Shown piece after piece: positions 14,423-21,427 of a stretch of 30,297 bases of DNA. Within the stretch, counting starts at the first letter, position 1. Every line of letters starts with the position of its first letter. Origin of the DNA: a virus; IMG/VR virus record IMGVR_UViG_3300029882_000012, positions 64,001-94,297 of that record. One strand, given 5' to 3'. Both the position numbers and the translations under genes were made by a program. Below the pieces are notes generated by a model. It made no database searches. It was not told where the DNA came from and saw only the letters and a list, made by a program, of their open reading frames with translations.

Positions 14423-14453
14423 CAAAGATACGGATAAATACGTAGCATGCAAA
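14423..14453 (-). promoter_or_regulatory. Promoter P1 with conserved palindromic spacer
   Basis: Minus strand: TTTG, 19 nt, TATCTTTG. The spacer carries CATGCTACG and the imperfect palindrome TACGnATwwATnCGTA that recurs in P2 and P3. The first 33 nt of leader (14390-14422) closely resemble the P2 leader, sharing the sense of TCAAGGC and AAAAAACGTAA. Confidence 0.8.
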
Positions 14454-14468
14454 TTTATTTTAATTTAT

Positions 14469-16373
14469 TTATTCTTCATACAAACTCCCATCCGCCTGAT
14501 TGGCATTTTTGAGTGCTTCGAAGTATGTATGGCTTTCTTTGGGTAGTATTCCGCTTTCTGCTGAATTAAATCTAAATTGGGGTGGTACGTCATTTAAATC
14601 CTCTTTGGATTCCTCTGTGGTTCTTACCGATAGTCCCCCTTCATCTATATCGGCATCACTAAGTTGTTCGCTACTACAATTACAATTATGCACAATTCCT
14701 GTCTCGGTAATATAGCTTACATCTTCTTCAATTGTTAAATTATAAACGAAGTCTGAATAATTTTTTATCTTTACATCTTCAATTATACCCATTACATTAT
14801 GACAGTATATTCTATACAAGGCCATATAGAAAGAATCGAAGCCATTGAGGGGTGCAGCATCACCGTGATTCTTAATGAACTCTATACTTTGCAACTCCAA
14901 CCTATGGCAAAACTTTCTAAACGATGGAATCTTAAAAATAATAGAGTTCTCCCTGAAATCTTCAGGCAACTTAACATACCAATGCGTAATCCTACCGAGC
15001 GTGTAGAGGTACAATGGATAGAAGCAGATGAACGGAAACACGATACAGGCAAACGCATGAGAAGCTTTGTTACTAAAGTCCCTCATCCTAATCTTGGAAA
15101 GACCAAAGAAACTTCTCCTTCTTTGAGAATTGTTTCTGAAAAACTTAAAATCAATACCGCTGCACGACGACCAGAGGTTAGGGCTAAACTCTCTAAAATA
15201 GCCACAGAGTTTTATGCAAAAAATCCTGAAAAGCATATGAATGCTAATGCTAAGCCCTCTCGTTGCGAGGGTATTATTTTGGATTATTTCAGTCGATTTA
15301 ACGCCATACATAATCATAGAGTTGGTAGATATTGGATTGATGTTTTTATCCCTGAATATAATATTGGTATCGAAAGTTTTAACCATTCTCGCTTGCCTTT
15401 TGATTATGAAAGACATGAATTTATAGCGTCCCGTGGAATAACAATTATTTATATAGGGAATGATTGCGTTAAAGAACCCTTTCTTTCTAAGATTAAGCAG
15501 TATATCACCGACATTGATTTCGTCAGACCTAACCCATCCTTTAATAGTGAGGACACGGTGATTTTGGGTGTAAAGAACGTTACTGTTTTTTTTAATAATG
15601 TTAAACAACTTACCGTTAAACGGATTTTTGTGCACTCTTGTTATTTTACGTTCGTTTCCACTACCCCCGATAACTGTTTGTTCAATATTTAATTTTTCAA
15701 TTTCAACATATCCATCTTTTGTTAATATTTTTGTATTTCCCGGCACGCAATTAAAACCATTTGGTGGGTATATTAAATCGCCTTCGGGGTCACCAATTTT
15801 ATAAATATTACCAACGAGTAAAAGATGTTCTTCCCGTGGATGTTGTGAAGTTGTTTCTAAATATTTCCAGTATGGGAAAATGTCGGAATCTTCTTTATAT
15901 CTTTTGAATTGTTCTCCAGCTACGGCTTGCCTAACACTGGTGTCATATTCTGTCCTAAGCCAAGTTTCTTGGAATATGTCGGTTACTTTTTTGGCATCCG
16001 CTTTAAATTCTGAATACCCTTTTCGTACTTTGTCCTCATCGAAAACAAGTGACTGCAACATTTTCGATTCTGCTAAACTTTTACTCGCACTAAATTGACA
16101 ACTGTTCAACATAAACCGCTCGTATATCGAAGTGTCTTTGAAATTATTAAAATCCTCAATAATCCCTGTATTTTCCTTGATTACACTTTGAAAAAGCTGG
16201 TTGTATTGCTTGTAAATTGGGGTAAAAATGCCCTTTCCACCGTCATAAACGTACTTATGCTCGTCATCGGCAATCTTGTTTAGCTTGGAAATGGTTTTAT
16301 TTATTCGATTCTGCTGTTTTTTATCGATACGTTTTGGAGCAAGGTTTACATACTCGCTACCTAAAAAGACCGC
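14469..16373 (-). CDS. MuF minor head protein interrupted by an intein; N-terminus probably supplied by frameshift from portal
   Basis: MuF (Mu gpF/gp30-like) proteins sit at the portal and help assemble the head. Signature: PREEHLLLVGNIYKIGDPEGDLIYPPNGFN, broken after Asn by an intein and continuing CNCSSEQLSDADIDEGGLSV. The listed segment begins at the first codon after the A10 run; the frame has no ATG, GTG or TTG before ATG 16110-16112, yet the 87 upstream codons look fully coding (for example GSEYVN, KRIDKKQQ, YDGGKGIFTPIY). Hence the N-terminus is probably made by a -1 shift from the portal frame, giving a fusion, unless a base is missing in the sequence. The extein parts are 87+121 residues before and 71 after the intein. 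Confidence 0.8.
   Translation of the reverse strand, partial: AVFLGSEYVNLAPKRIDKKQQNRINKTISKLNKIADDEHKYVYDGGKGIFTPIYKQYNQLFQSVIKENTGIIEDFNNFKDTSIYERFMLNSCQFSASKSLAESKMLQSLVFDEDKVRKGYSEFKADAKKVTDIFQETWLRTEYDTSVRQAVAGEQFKRYKEDSDIFPYWKYLETTSQHPREEHLLLVGNIYKIGDPEGDLIYPPNGFNCVPGNTKILTKDGYVEIEKLNIEQTVIGGSGNERKITRVHKNPFNGKLFNIIKKNSNVLYTQNHRVLTIKGWVRSDEINVGDILLNLRKKGFFNAIIPYINNCYSTGRYKFMSFIIKRQARMVKTFDTNIIFRDKNINPISTNSMIMYGVKSTEIIQNNTLATRGLSISIHMLFRIFCIKLCGYFREFSPNLWSSCSGIDFKFFRNNSQRRRSFFGLSKIRMRDFSNKASHAFACIVFPFICFYPLYLYTLGRITHWYVKLPEDFRENSIIFKIPSFRKFCHRLELQSIEFIKNHGDAAPLNGFDSFYMALYRIYCHNVMGIIEDVKIKNYSDFVYNLTIEEDVSYITETGIVHNCNCSSEQLSDADIDEGGLSVRTTEESKEDLNDVPPQFRFNSAESGILPKESHTYFEALKNANQADGSLYEE
14685..15749 (-). 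other. Intein within MuF (355 residues, Cys1 to His-Asn, Cys+1)
   Basis: Self-splicing protein element. Block A is CVPGNTKILTKDG with Cys1. Block B is YTQNHRVLTIKGWV with the TxxH-type TQNH. Blocks F and G are VYNLTIEEDVSYITETGIVHN followed by Cys+1. All residues for standard class 1 splicing (Cys1, block B His, penultimate His, terminal Asn, Cys+1) are present, so splicing is expected. The region between the splicing blocks shows no LAGLIDADG or HNH domain in the sense frame; instead it is the complement of an endonuclease gene on the plus strand (14799-15692). The insertion point is the most conserved part of MuF. Confidence 0.88.
14799..15692 (+). CDS. Vsr-like (EDxHD family) homing endonuclease encoded antisense inside the intein
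   Basis: 297 residues. N-terminal DNA-binding part: a helix-turn-helix-like stretch LNELYTLQLQPMAKLSKRWNL ending in IPMRNPTERVEVQW. C-terminal nuclease: PSRCEGIILDYF (Glu), GRYWIDVFIPEYNIGIE (Asp, then IE), SFNHSR (His) and FDYERHEF (Asp), followed by GITIIYIG, matching the E-D-x-H-D pattern of Vsr-fold homing endonucleases such as I-Bth0305I. The catalytic region is at about residues 155-225. The last 45 residues lie opposite the intein's N-terminal splicing block and may be read-through. The gene is intact, runs against MuF, and has no TTA, CTA or TCA codon. No firm promoter was identified. Family call is by motif; activity is inferred. Confidence 0.82.
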   Translation: MTVYSIQGHIERIEAIEGCSITVILNELYTLQLQPMAKLSKRWNLKNNRVLPEIFRQLNIPMRNPTERVEVQWIEADERKHDTGKRMRSFVTKVPHPNLGKTKETSPSLRIVSEKLKINTAARRPEVRAKLSKIATEFYAKNPEKHMNANAKPSRCEGIILDYFSRFNAIHNHRVGRYWIDVFIPEYNIGIESFNHSRLPFDYERHEFIASRGITIIYIGNDCVKEPFLSKIKQYITDIDFVRPNPSFNSEDTVILGVKNVTVFFNNVKQLTVKRIFVHSCYFTFVSTTPDNCLFNI

Positions 16374-17788
16374 TTTTTTTTTTCGGCCATTTGAAAAGTG
16401 GCATCTGGTTTTACAAGTTGATCTTGTTTTGGTGCGGGTGCTTTTTGAAAGTATTCTTGTGGTAATCCATTTTCAATGAAGAATTTAGGCGTTAACTGAA
16501 ACCCGTTTTCGTTTGCAACGGCTGATACAATTTGCATATCTGCATAAGTGAGCGGTTTTGAAGTGTTATATCCAAATAGTCCGTCTTTTGGTATATTCTT
16601 ATAGAACTTTTGGATTTTAGTTAGGTAATCGCTGTTTAAAACCGCTAAAATGTAAGGCAATAACCCTGCAACCCTATCATCTAATGTTCTTTCTTCAACT
16701 TCACCTAAAGCCCTGTTACCACCCTTACTATTGGATTGTGTGATTGCCCTACCATAAACCATTTTTTCAATGTCGGCCTCTGCATCACTATCAAAATCTT
16801 GGTAAATTTTGTGCATTGATGATGACGTTCCCGGCTTTTCAAAATCAATTTCTATTGACTTAACTATTTTGCCGTCATTATCTATTGTGTATGGGTAAAC
16901 AAGCCCGTTTGTGGGGTCAATATTGGTCGCTAATGCAATGGCATCGTTCTTATAATCGTTTCTTGGGTTGCCGTTTGCATCCAAACTTCCATCATCTTGC
17001 GGGTAACCAACTGTTAGTAATGGGAATGCTAATCTACGCCCTGCTGCCAACCAGTTATCACTATTAATGTTCATTTGAATGAACTTAAATGATATGGGCT
17101 GCATCCATCCTAAGAAGCTTTCATAGTTGGTCGATGGCTGTACGAAAAGTAAGTTGTCGTTTTCATCAAAAATCTCTCCATCATAGAATGAAAAAGTGTT
17201 TGCCTTTAGCATTCTGTTGATTGGGTCTATTTGCTGCATTGGGTACTTGTAGCATTTTTCGGTGTAGGGGTCAAAATTAAGTCCGCTAAAGCCCCAAAAG
17301 TAAGAATATAGTATCTCACGTCTCAATTGCATTTGCCACGGCTTAGAACAAAGCTCTTGCGTTAATTCAGGTATCTCATCACCGTTCTTGTTGTTGAAGT
17401 AAAACGGCACTTTGTCTAATGCCATTCCCAACTTTAAAAATAACGATTGAATGAAAGGGGATTTTTCGTAACACCATGAAGTTAGGGTTGCATAGCTTTG
17501 AGTATAGCCCTGTTTGATGGCTTGATCGCAAGCATCCCTCCATGTGCCTGTATCCCATTCTCGTTGATAATAAGATGGATAGACCCAAGACCCAACGTTT
17601 TGACCTGAATACTTAGGAATGACAAACGGATTGACACGTGGACTGCCCGTAGCTGTTTTTGCGTTCTTTTGAACCGTACCAAAACCACCGCCTCCTTTAG
17701 TAGAACCTGTTATGTTCGTGCCTGTCGGTGTTCCTATTTGCCCTAAATGTGCCCTGCTCTTGTTTCTCCCCCGTTTGCTCTTTCCCAC
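16361..17788 (-). CDS. Portal protein (Mu gp29 / DUF935-like)
   Basis: 475 residues from GTG 17786-17788, preceded directly by an in-frame TAA. The portal forms the dodecameric ring through which DNA enters the head and to which the tail attaches. The N-terminal 50 residues are basic and Gly/Thr-rich. The region GNRALGEVEERTLDDRVAGLL followed by LTKIQKFYKNIP and LTPKFFIENGLP is typical of the Mu gp29-like family; WGFSGLNFDPY and INSDNWLAAGRRLAFPLL lie in the core. The length is normal. The C-terminus ends in Glu-Lys-Lys-Lys-Arg-Ser-Phe over an A10 run, where a -1 shift would carry translation into MuF. Confidence 0.85.
   Translation of the reverse strand: MGKSKRGRNKSRAHLGQIGTPTGTNITGSTKGGGGFGTVQKNAKTATGSPRVNPFVIPKYSGQNVGSWVYPSYYQREWDTGTWRDACDQAIKQGYTQSYATLTSWCYEKSPFIQSLFLKLGMALDKVPFYFNNKNGDEIPELTQELCSKPWQMQLRREILYSYFWGFSGLNFDPYTEKCYKYPMQQIDPINRMLKANTFSFYDGEIFDENDNLLFVQPSTNYESFLGWMQPISFKFIQMNINSDNWLAAGRRLAFPLLTVGYPQDDGSLDANGNPRNDYKNDAIALATNIDPTNGLVYPYTIDNDGKIVKSIEIDFEKPGTSSSMHKIYQDFDSDAEADIEKMVYGRAITQSNSKGGNRALGEVEERTLDDRVAGLLPYILAVLNSDYLTKIQKFYKNIPKDGLFGYNTSKPLTYADMQIVSAVANENGFQLTPKFFIENGLPQEYFQKAPAPKQDQLVKPDATFQMAEKKKRSF
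16371..16384 (-). promoter_or_regulatory. Candidate -1 frameshift site joining portal and MuF
   Basis: Minus strand: G, ten A, then GCG. In the portal frame the codons are GAA AAA AAA AAG, so A AAA AAG is the classical -1 slippery heptamer (as in E. coli dnaX). A -1 shift skips the portal TAG at 16361-16363 and enters the open MuF frame. A possible downstream stem pairs AGCGAG with CTTGCT, beginning about 14 nt after the slip. No upstream Shine-Dalgarno-like stimulator is seen. Alternatives are transcriptional slippage on A10 or a missing A in the sequence. Confidence 0.6.
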
Positions 17789-17807
17789 TTATCTTTGAAT
17801 TATTCCC

Positions 17808-17954
17808 TTACGAAAGTAACAATATTTTTAATGCCATTCTACATATCAAATAAGCCACGTACAGCATTATTCCAATAAAAGGCAGCCACCATACCCCAAA
17901 ATGAATTGCAGTCGGCATAAAGCCTATAAAACACATGAATGGGAAGTCTCTCAT
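17808..17954 (-). CDS. 48-residue membrane protein
   Basis: ATG 17952-17954 lies 1 nt after the stop of the DUF1320-like gene. Most of the protein is hydrophobic: a segment from about residue 5 to 20 and another from 22 to 38, with a short Arg/Lys-containing end. It sits between the DUF1320-like gene and the portal, so it is probably co-expressed with head genes. Function unknown. Confidence 0.5.
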   Translation of the reverse strand: MRDFPFMCFIGFMPTAIHFGVWWLPFIGIMLYVAYLICRMALKILLLS

Positions 17955-17955
17955 A

Positions 17956-18399
17956 TTATCCTAAATTATTATAATTCGAAGGCACTAAAAATGCCCCCGA
18001 ATTTATTACTATTGAAACTCCGTACAAAGGTAATGTGTATAATCCTTGCTGTATTTCTAAAATTTTATCATCAAGCCATTTGTAATTATCTTGGGTTACT
18101 GGCCCTATTCCCGCCATATTGCCCAAAATATCTCTTATCGCCATTATGGAAGTCATTTTTACAACTGTGTATTGGCGAGGCCCTGAAATCATGTTGAATT
18201 CACGTCTCACATCATATTTGGTTGCAAAATATTCTATCATTTCTGAATAGGCATTATTGCATCCATCGATTAGGCAATTGTTATTCACTTCCCACTGCTT
18301 CGTCAAAACTTGAACGGATGCCCAACGAATTAAATCCGATCCTTGCAAATATCCGAAATTCATTGCTGCTAATTGTTGTGGGGTTAATGTTGCTGGCAT
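17956..18399 (-). CDS. DUF1320-like (Mu gp36-type) head-tail connector protein
   Basis: 147 residues. The pattern CNNAYSEMIEYFATKYDVRREF, then VVKMTSIMAIRDILGNMAG and WLDDKILEIQQGLYTLPL follows the Mu gp36/DUF1320 layout, in which helices pack around a central pore-like connector at the head-tail junction. The N-terminus (MPATLTPQQLAAMNFGYLQGSDL) fits the short first helix. It lies just upstream of the portal in the head operon, which supports the assignment. The family call is by pattern only. Confidence 0.6.
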   Translation of the reverse strand: MPATLTPQQLAAMNFGYLQGSDLIRWASVQVLTKQWEVNNNCLIDGCNNAYSEMIEYFATKYDVRREFNMISGPRQYTVVKMTSIMAIRDILGNMAGIGPVTQDNYKWLDDKILEIQQGLYTLPLYGVSIVINSGAFLVPSNYNNLG

Positions 18400-18407
18400 C
18401 TTTTATT

Positions 18408-18581
18408 TTAATAAGTAAATCGTGAATAAACAGGTAATTCAAACCCAAAAACTTTTTTGAAGATTGATTGCGGATAAAAAATAGCCCTACCATTATCTCC
18501 AATAACTTCATCAACTAACCCAACAAAATTATAATTACCAATTGGCGTATAGTACCAAATATTTACCAAATGTTTTTTCAT
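18408..18581 (-). CDS. Small hypothetical protein of the head operon
   Basis: 57 residues from ATG 18579-18581, one base after the stop of the 43-residue gene upstream. It reads like a small soluble protein with aromatic patches (IWYYTPIGNYNFVGLVDEV). A longer start at 18620 would overlap that upstream gene. Function unknown. Confidence 0.5.
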   Translation of the reverse strand: MKKHLVNIWYYTPIGNYNFVGLVDEVIGDNGRAIFYPQSIFKKVFGFELPVYSRFTY

Positions 18582-18582
18582 A

Positions 18583-18714
18583 TCAATTTGCGTTAATATC
18601 ACATAAATAACAAAACACACTCCTTGCGGTATAACCGTTGTGGTCTATGTAGGCTTTTTGCCATGTTAAACCCAAATCTTTGCTAAGAAATTGACGAGTA
18701 GTTAAGCGTATCAT
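18583..18714 (-). CDS. 43-residue hypothetical protein, start of head operon
   Basis: ATG 18712-18714. The protein starts MIRLTTRQFLSKDLGL and has two Cys near its end (FCYLC), perhaps for metal binding. It is the first gene after the terminator at 18761-18789, so a promoter should lie in 18715-18760, but only a weak TTTG is visible there. Confidence 0.45.
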   Translation of the reverse strand: MIRLTTRQFLSKDLGLTWQKAYIDHNGYTARSVFCYLCDINAN

Positions 18715-18760
18715 TTTTTTACTTTGATTCGCTTATAAAAGTAGAAATTTATTATCAAAT

Positions 18761-18789
18761 AAAAAAAGCCTCAATTTTGGTTGAGGCTT
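18761..18789 (-). terminator. Intrinsic terminator of P2 operon
   Basis: GCCTCAA and TTGAGGC form a perfect stem around a 6-nt loop, with a T-run of seven on the minus strand. It follows the last gene of the long P2 operon and precedes the head genes. Confidence 0.85.
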
Positions 18790-18800
18790 CAAATGGATTA

Positions 18801-18845
18801 GGGAGCATTCATGAGGGTTTTAAAAACCACGAGCGAGAATGTCCC
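18801..18845. repeat. Imperfect inverted repeat before terminator
   Basis: GGGAgCATTC and GAATGTCCC pair with one bulge; inside lies GGTTTT and AAAACC. The 45-nt element lies between the stop at 18854 and the terminator, so it would be in the 3' end of the P2 operon transcript. Function unknown. Confidence 0.4.
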
Positions 18846-18853
18846 TTTTTATT

Positions 18854-19108
18854 TTAATAGTTTGGGTCTCTTGTAACGTTTCGCCACTCTAATACATCAA
18901 ATATTTGTTGAAGATTGTATGAGGGTATTTCTCTATAATTCCCAACGCATTTATATTGCACACCTTTTAAATCCGAACCTCTGACTTTTTCTAAATCAAA
19001 CACGCTTTCTATTTTACAAATAGTTCGGTCGTTTCGGTGCATTCCCATGTCATATTCGATGACATTGTTTATTGATCGTAGATTGCCGATTAATATATAC
19101 TTTATCAT
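18854..19108 (-). CDS. Hypothetical phage protein
   Basis: 84 residues, soluble, mixed alpha/beta, with two Cys far apart. Last gene of the P2 operon; its start overlaps the upstream stop by ATGA. No domain recognised. Confidence 0.55.
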   Translation of the reverse strand: MIKYILIGNLRSINNVIEYDMGMHRNDRTICKIESVFDLEKVRGSDLKGVQYKCVGNYREIPSYNLQQIFDVLEWRNVTRDPNY

Positions 19109-19326
19109 TTTTTATCAAATGGATTGTCTATTAATATTTTCGTTTCAATATCTTCAAATTCTGGCAAATGTTGAGAATGCCATTTATATATTTCTTTATC
19201 AAAACATTCAGCTATAAAATCGTGCCGTACCATTCCCTCTTTAAATTTGCCACGCATTTGCTCTACCTTTTGCAAGTGATAATTGTAAAGTAATATCAAT
19301 TCGGTTATTGTAAAATCTTTTTTCAT
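19105..19326 (-). CDS. Hypothetical helical phage protein
   Basis: 73 residues, mainly helical (ITELILLYNYHLQKVEQM), with an acidic C-terminal part. The gap to the upstream gene is only 5 nt and the stop is coupled to the next start. No domain recognised. Confidence 0.55.
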   Translation of the reverse strand: MKKDFTITELILLYNYHLQKVEQMRGKFKEGMVRHDFIAECFDKEIYKWHSQHLPEFEDIETKILIDNPFDKK

Positions 19327-19331
19327 TTTTT

Positions 19332-19547
19332 TTAATCTTCTTTGTCTTCGTAATCATCCCAAACAACCCATGCGATACCATCTCCATTATCATTTTCATC
19401 ACAAGAAATACACCCACATAATCCGCATTCAAAACATTGTGCACTATCACCATCATAGGCAAATCCATTATCTGCACTTGTTAATATATCAACTGGTGAG
19501 CAACCGCAACGGTCACATTCATCCTCAAATGGTTTCCATGTTTTCAT
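19332..19547 (-). CDS. Small cysteine-rich, putative zinc-binding protein
   Basis: 71 residues, very acidic, with seven Cys: CDRCGC near residue 11 and CFECGLCGC with a further C around residues 38-49. The spacing resembles a zinc ribbon or rubredoxin-like knuckle pair. It is likely a small metal-binding protein of the P2 operon. The start overlaps the upstream stop (ATGA). Confidence 0.6.
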   Translation of the reverse strand: MKTWKPFEDECDRCGCSPVDILTSADNGFAYDGDSAQCFECGLCGCISCDENDNGDGIAWVVWDDYEDKED

Positions 19548-19945
19548 TTCTTAAAGAATTTATATACCTTAAATAAAATGCTTTTTTCAAAGTCTTTCTT
19601 AACATTTATTTGCTGTTTCAGTTCTTTTGGTAAACTGCTATAAGGTACTTCAATTGGATTTGGTGGTGCGAATTGGTTTCTTTGGTACAATATATCGAGG
19701 TTTTGTTTTTCAATCTCAACATAATGTTTGGTCATTTCTTCAATCATTGCATACGGATTGCATCCTTGATTAGCCATGTGTAAAATCTTATTGGCGTAGG
19801 AATTGTGCCGTGCTAATTCAATAAAATCTTCTGAAAACTTTCTGTTTTGTGTGTTAATGGTTTCTCTTTTTTTAAAAAGCCGTTCAATCTTTTCATCGTG
19901 CATTATTTTTGCTTGTATAAATGCCTTGTCTATTGGTTTTCCCAT
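19544..19945 (-). CDS. Hypothetical phage protein, helical
   Basis: 133 residues, charged and mostly helical, basic at both ends. The middle YVEIEKQNLDILYQRNQFAPPNP is followed by a Lys-rich C-terminal tail. It may be a DNA-associated or scaffolding-type small protein, but no domain is evident. It starts 2 nt after the upstream stop. Confidence 0.55.
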   Translation of the reverse strand: MGKPIDKAFIQAKIMHDEKIERLFKKRETINTQNRKFSEDFIELARHNSYANKILHMANQGCNPYAMIEEMTKHYVEIEKQNLDILYQRNQFAPPNPIEVPYSSLPKELKQQINVKKDFEKSILFKVYKFFKK

Positions 19946-19947
19946 CG

Positions 19948-20268
19948 TTAAAGTCCTTTATTGAATTTATTAACCTCAATATCCATTGTTAAATTATCGT
20001 TTTCAACTTCAAGTTCGTGAATGGTATTACTAAGCTTTACTATTTTATCTTTTAATTGTTGGGTTTCATGTTCAAAGAAATAACAAGCTAATGTTACTGG
20101 TTCCCATGATACTTGCTTGGCTACTTCTTTAAACACATGGTAATTATACCCTCCATATTTTTCGGCATATTTTTCAATTAATTCAATGTGGAGGGGTTGC
20201 AAACCCCATGTTATTTTATTGCCGGATTCATTTATCGAATCGGCTAATTTTTCAACTGCTTTTTTCAT
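19948..20268 (-). CDS. Hypothetical phage protein with C-terminal coiled coil
   Basis: 106 residues. The N-terminal half is mixed; residues 68-97 form a likely coiled coil (LKDKIVKLSNTIHELEVENDNL). This may dimerise. The start and upstream stop overlap by one base. Function unknown. Confidence 0.55.
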   Translation of the reverse strand: MKKAVEKLADSINESGNKITWGLQPLHIELIEKYAEKYGGYNYHVFKEVAKQVSWEPVTLACYFFEHETQQLKDKIVKLSNTIHELEVENDNLTMDIEVNKFNKGL

Positions 20269-20762
20269 TATTTAATTCGTTGACAATTATCAGGTATCGG
20301 GCTATATTCCAGCTGCCAAAATAGCTCCTCGAACTTCTCATTACCTATTAACGCTGTTACAATAGTTGAGGCATCCGTAGCCCAACATCCTAATGTGGTA
20401 TCAAGGTTATACTGCATGGTTCGGTAATGCTTACAAACATCTGTCAATGATGCTTTGTGTAATCCCCATTCTATTTCTTCATACCTGAAACATCCTTTTA
20501 CCCGTTGAACCATAAATGAACCAATGCTTTTTGTTTCAGATGAAATCATATCATCCCAAACATCGTGATTTACATCTTTATAAATGTATCGTTTCCTATC
20601 ATTAAACCTAATAAATAGTTCTTTTAAAGAACCCGAATATCCGACTAAATCAATATTTGAAGCATTTACAAACTTTAAATCAAATGATGAAAAGTTACCG
20701 TCTGCAAAATATAATTGCCCATCTATTTGAATAAGGGCATCATGTGGTGATTTTGTTTTCAT
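20268..20762 (-). CDS. Phage protein with N-terminal KTSC-like domain
   Basis: 164 residues. Residues 33-95 read NIDLVGYSGSLKELFIRF, KRYIYKDVNHDVWDDMIS and KSIGSFMVQRVKGCFRY, the layout of the KTSC domain, a small beta domain common in phage and some RNA-metabolism proteins (S/I start, YxY, dV, A/S-S-G-xF). The C-terminal 65 residues are unassigned and contain three Cys. The biochemical role of KTSC domains is poorly known. Mid-operon position in the P2 unit. Confidence 0.6.
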   Translation of the reverse strand: MKTKSPHDALIQIDGQLYFADGNFSSFDLKFVNASNIDLVGYSGSLKELFIRFNDRKRYIYKDVNHDVWDDMISSETKSIGSFMVQRVKGCFRYEEIEWGLHKASLTDVCKHYRTMQYNLDTTLGCWATDASTIVTALIGNEKFEELFWQLEYSPIPDNCQRIK

Positions 20763-20764
20763 AA

Positions 20765-20968
20765 TTATTCGTTTGGATATAACATATTTTCATTTTTAAC
20801 TGCATCTCTTATTCGGTCTGGTAACACCATCATAGCCCCTACACGGCAACAAAAAATGCTTTGCTCACTGCAACAATCTTTACCCTCTTCGGCTGTTTTA
20901 CAACACCCATAACAGCCAACCCAATCACATATTTGCTCGGCTAATTCATCTACGGTTTCTATGTTCAT
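20765..20968 (-). CDS. Small cysteine-rich protein
   Basis: 67 residues with nine Cys, in CDWVGCYGCC, DCC and FCC groups. This is the spacing of a metal-binding knot rather than a classic zinc ribbon. The C-terminus is helical. It overlaps none of its neighbours and lies 2 nt before the KTSC gene. Function unknown. Confidence 0.6.
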   Translation of the reverse strand: MNIETVDELAEQICDWVGCYGCCKTAEEGKDCCSEQSIFCCRVGAMMVLPDRIRDAVKNENMLYPNE

Positions 20969-20982
20969 ATCTGTTTTGTGGG

Positions 20983-21426
20983 TTAGTCTAATAGTTCATA
21001 AACATGATAGCAGTACACACTTTCAACAATTGGTTCATCGAACAGGTATTCGCAAGTAATTTCATATTCTCCTATATATTCACCCCATTTGTGCCATCTC
21101 CATCCATCCCATTCTGGTTGTTCTGATTTTACAACCTTACAGAACGATATGCAAAAGTTTAGATTGGGTGCTTCCAACCAATAAGCGTACTTCTGTTTAA
21201 ATTGTTCAATTGTATCACATACACCATAGGGGGAAAGTTCATAATCTCCAAATGTGAAATAATCATTCTTTTTATTGGCAATGTCATTACCAAAATTGTG
21301 ATGTGGTACAAGATAAATTCCAGTTTCTATTTCTGTTGTCTCCCCGTGTCCATCACTTAGGATTGCACTTAAAGCACTTTCAAAGCTACCGTGTGCGTAT
21401 TGTCTAACTCTTGCTGATTTTAACAT
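20983..21426 (-). CDS. Hypothetical phage protein
   Basis: 147 residues, acidic, aromatic-rich, with five Cys scattered through it. The segment EWDGWRWHKWGEYIGEYE is unusual in its Trp content. The predicted strands at the C-terminus (EYEITCEYLFDEPIVESVYCYHVYEL) suggest a small beta domain. No domain recognised. Confidence 0.55.
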   Translation of the reverse strand: MLKSARVRQYAHGSFESALSAILSDGHGETTEIETGIYLVPHHNFGNDIANKKNDYFTFGDYELSPYGVCDTIEQFKQKYAYWLEAPNLNFCISFCKVVKSEQPEWDGWRWHKWGEYIGEYEITCEYLFDEPIVESVYCYHVYELLD

Positions 21427-21427
21427 T

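Noticed and set aside
15553-15692. C-terminal 45 residues of the nested endonuclease as a functional domain
   Set aside because: They lie opposite the intein's conserved N-terminal splicing block, so the open frame there may just reflect that sequence.
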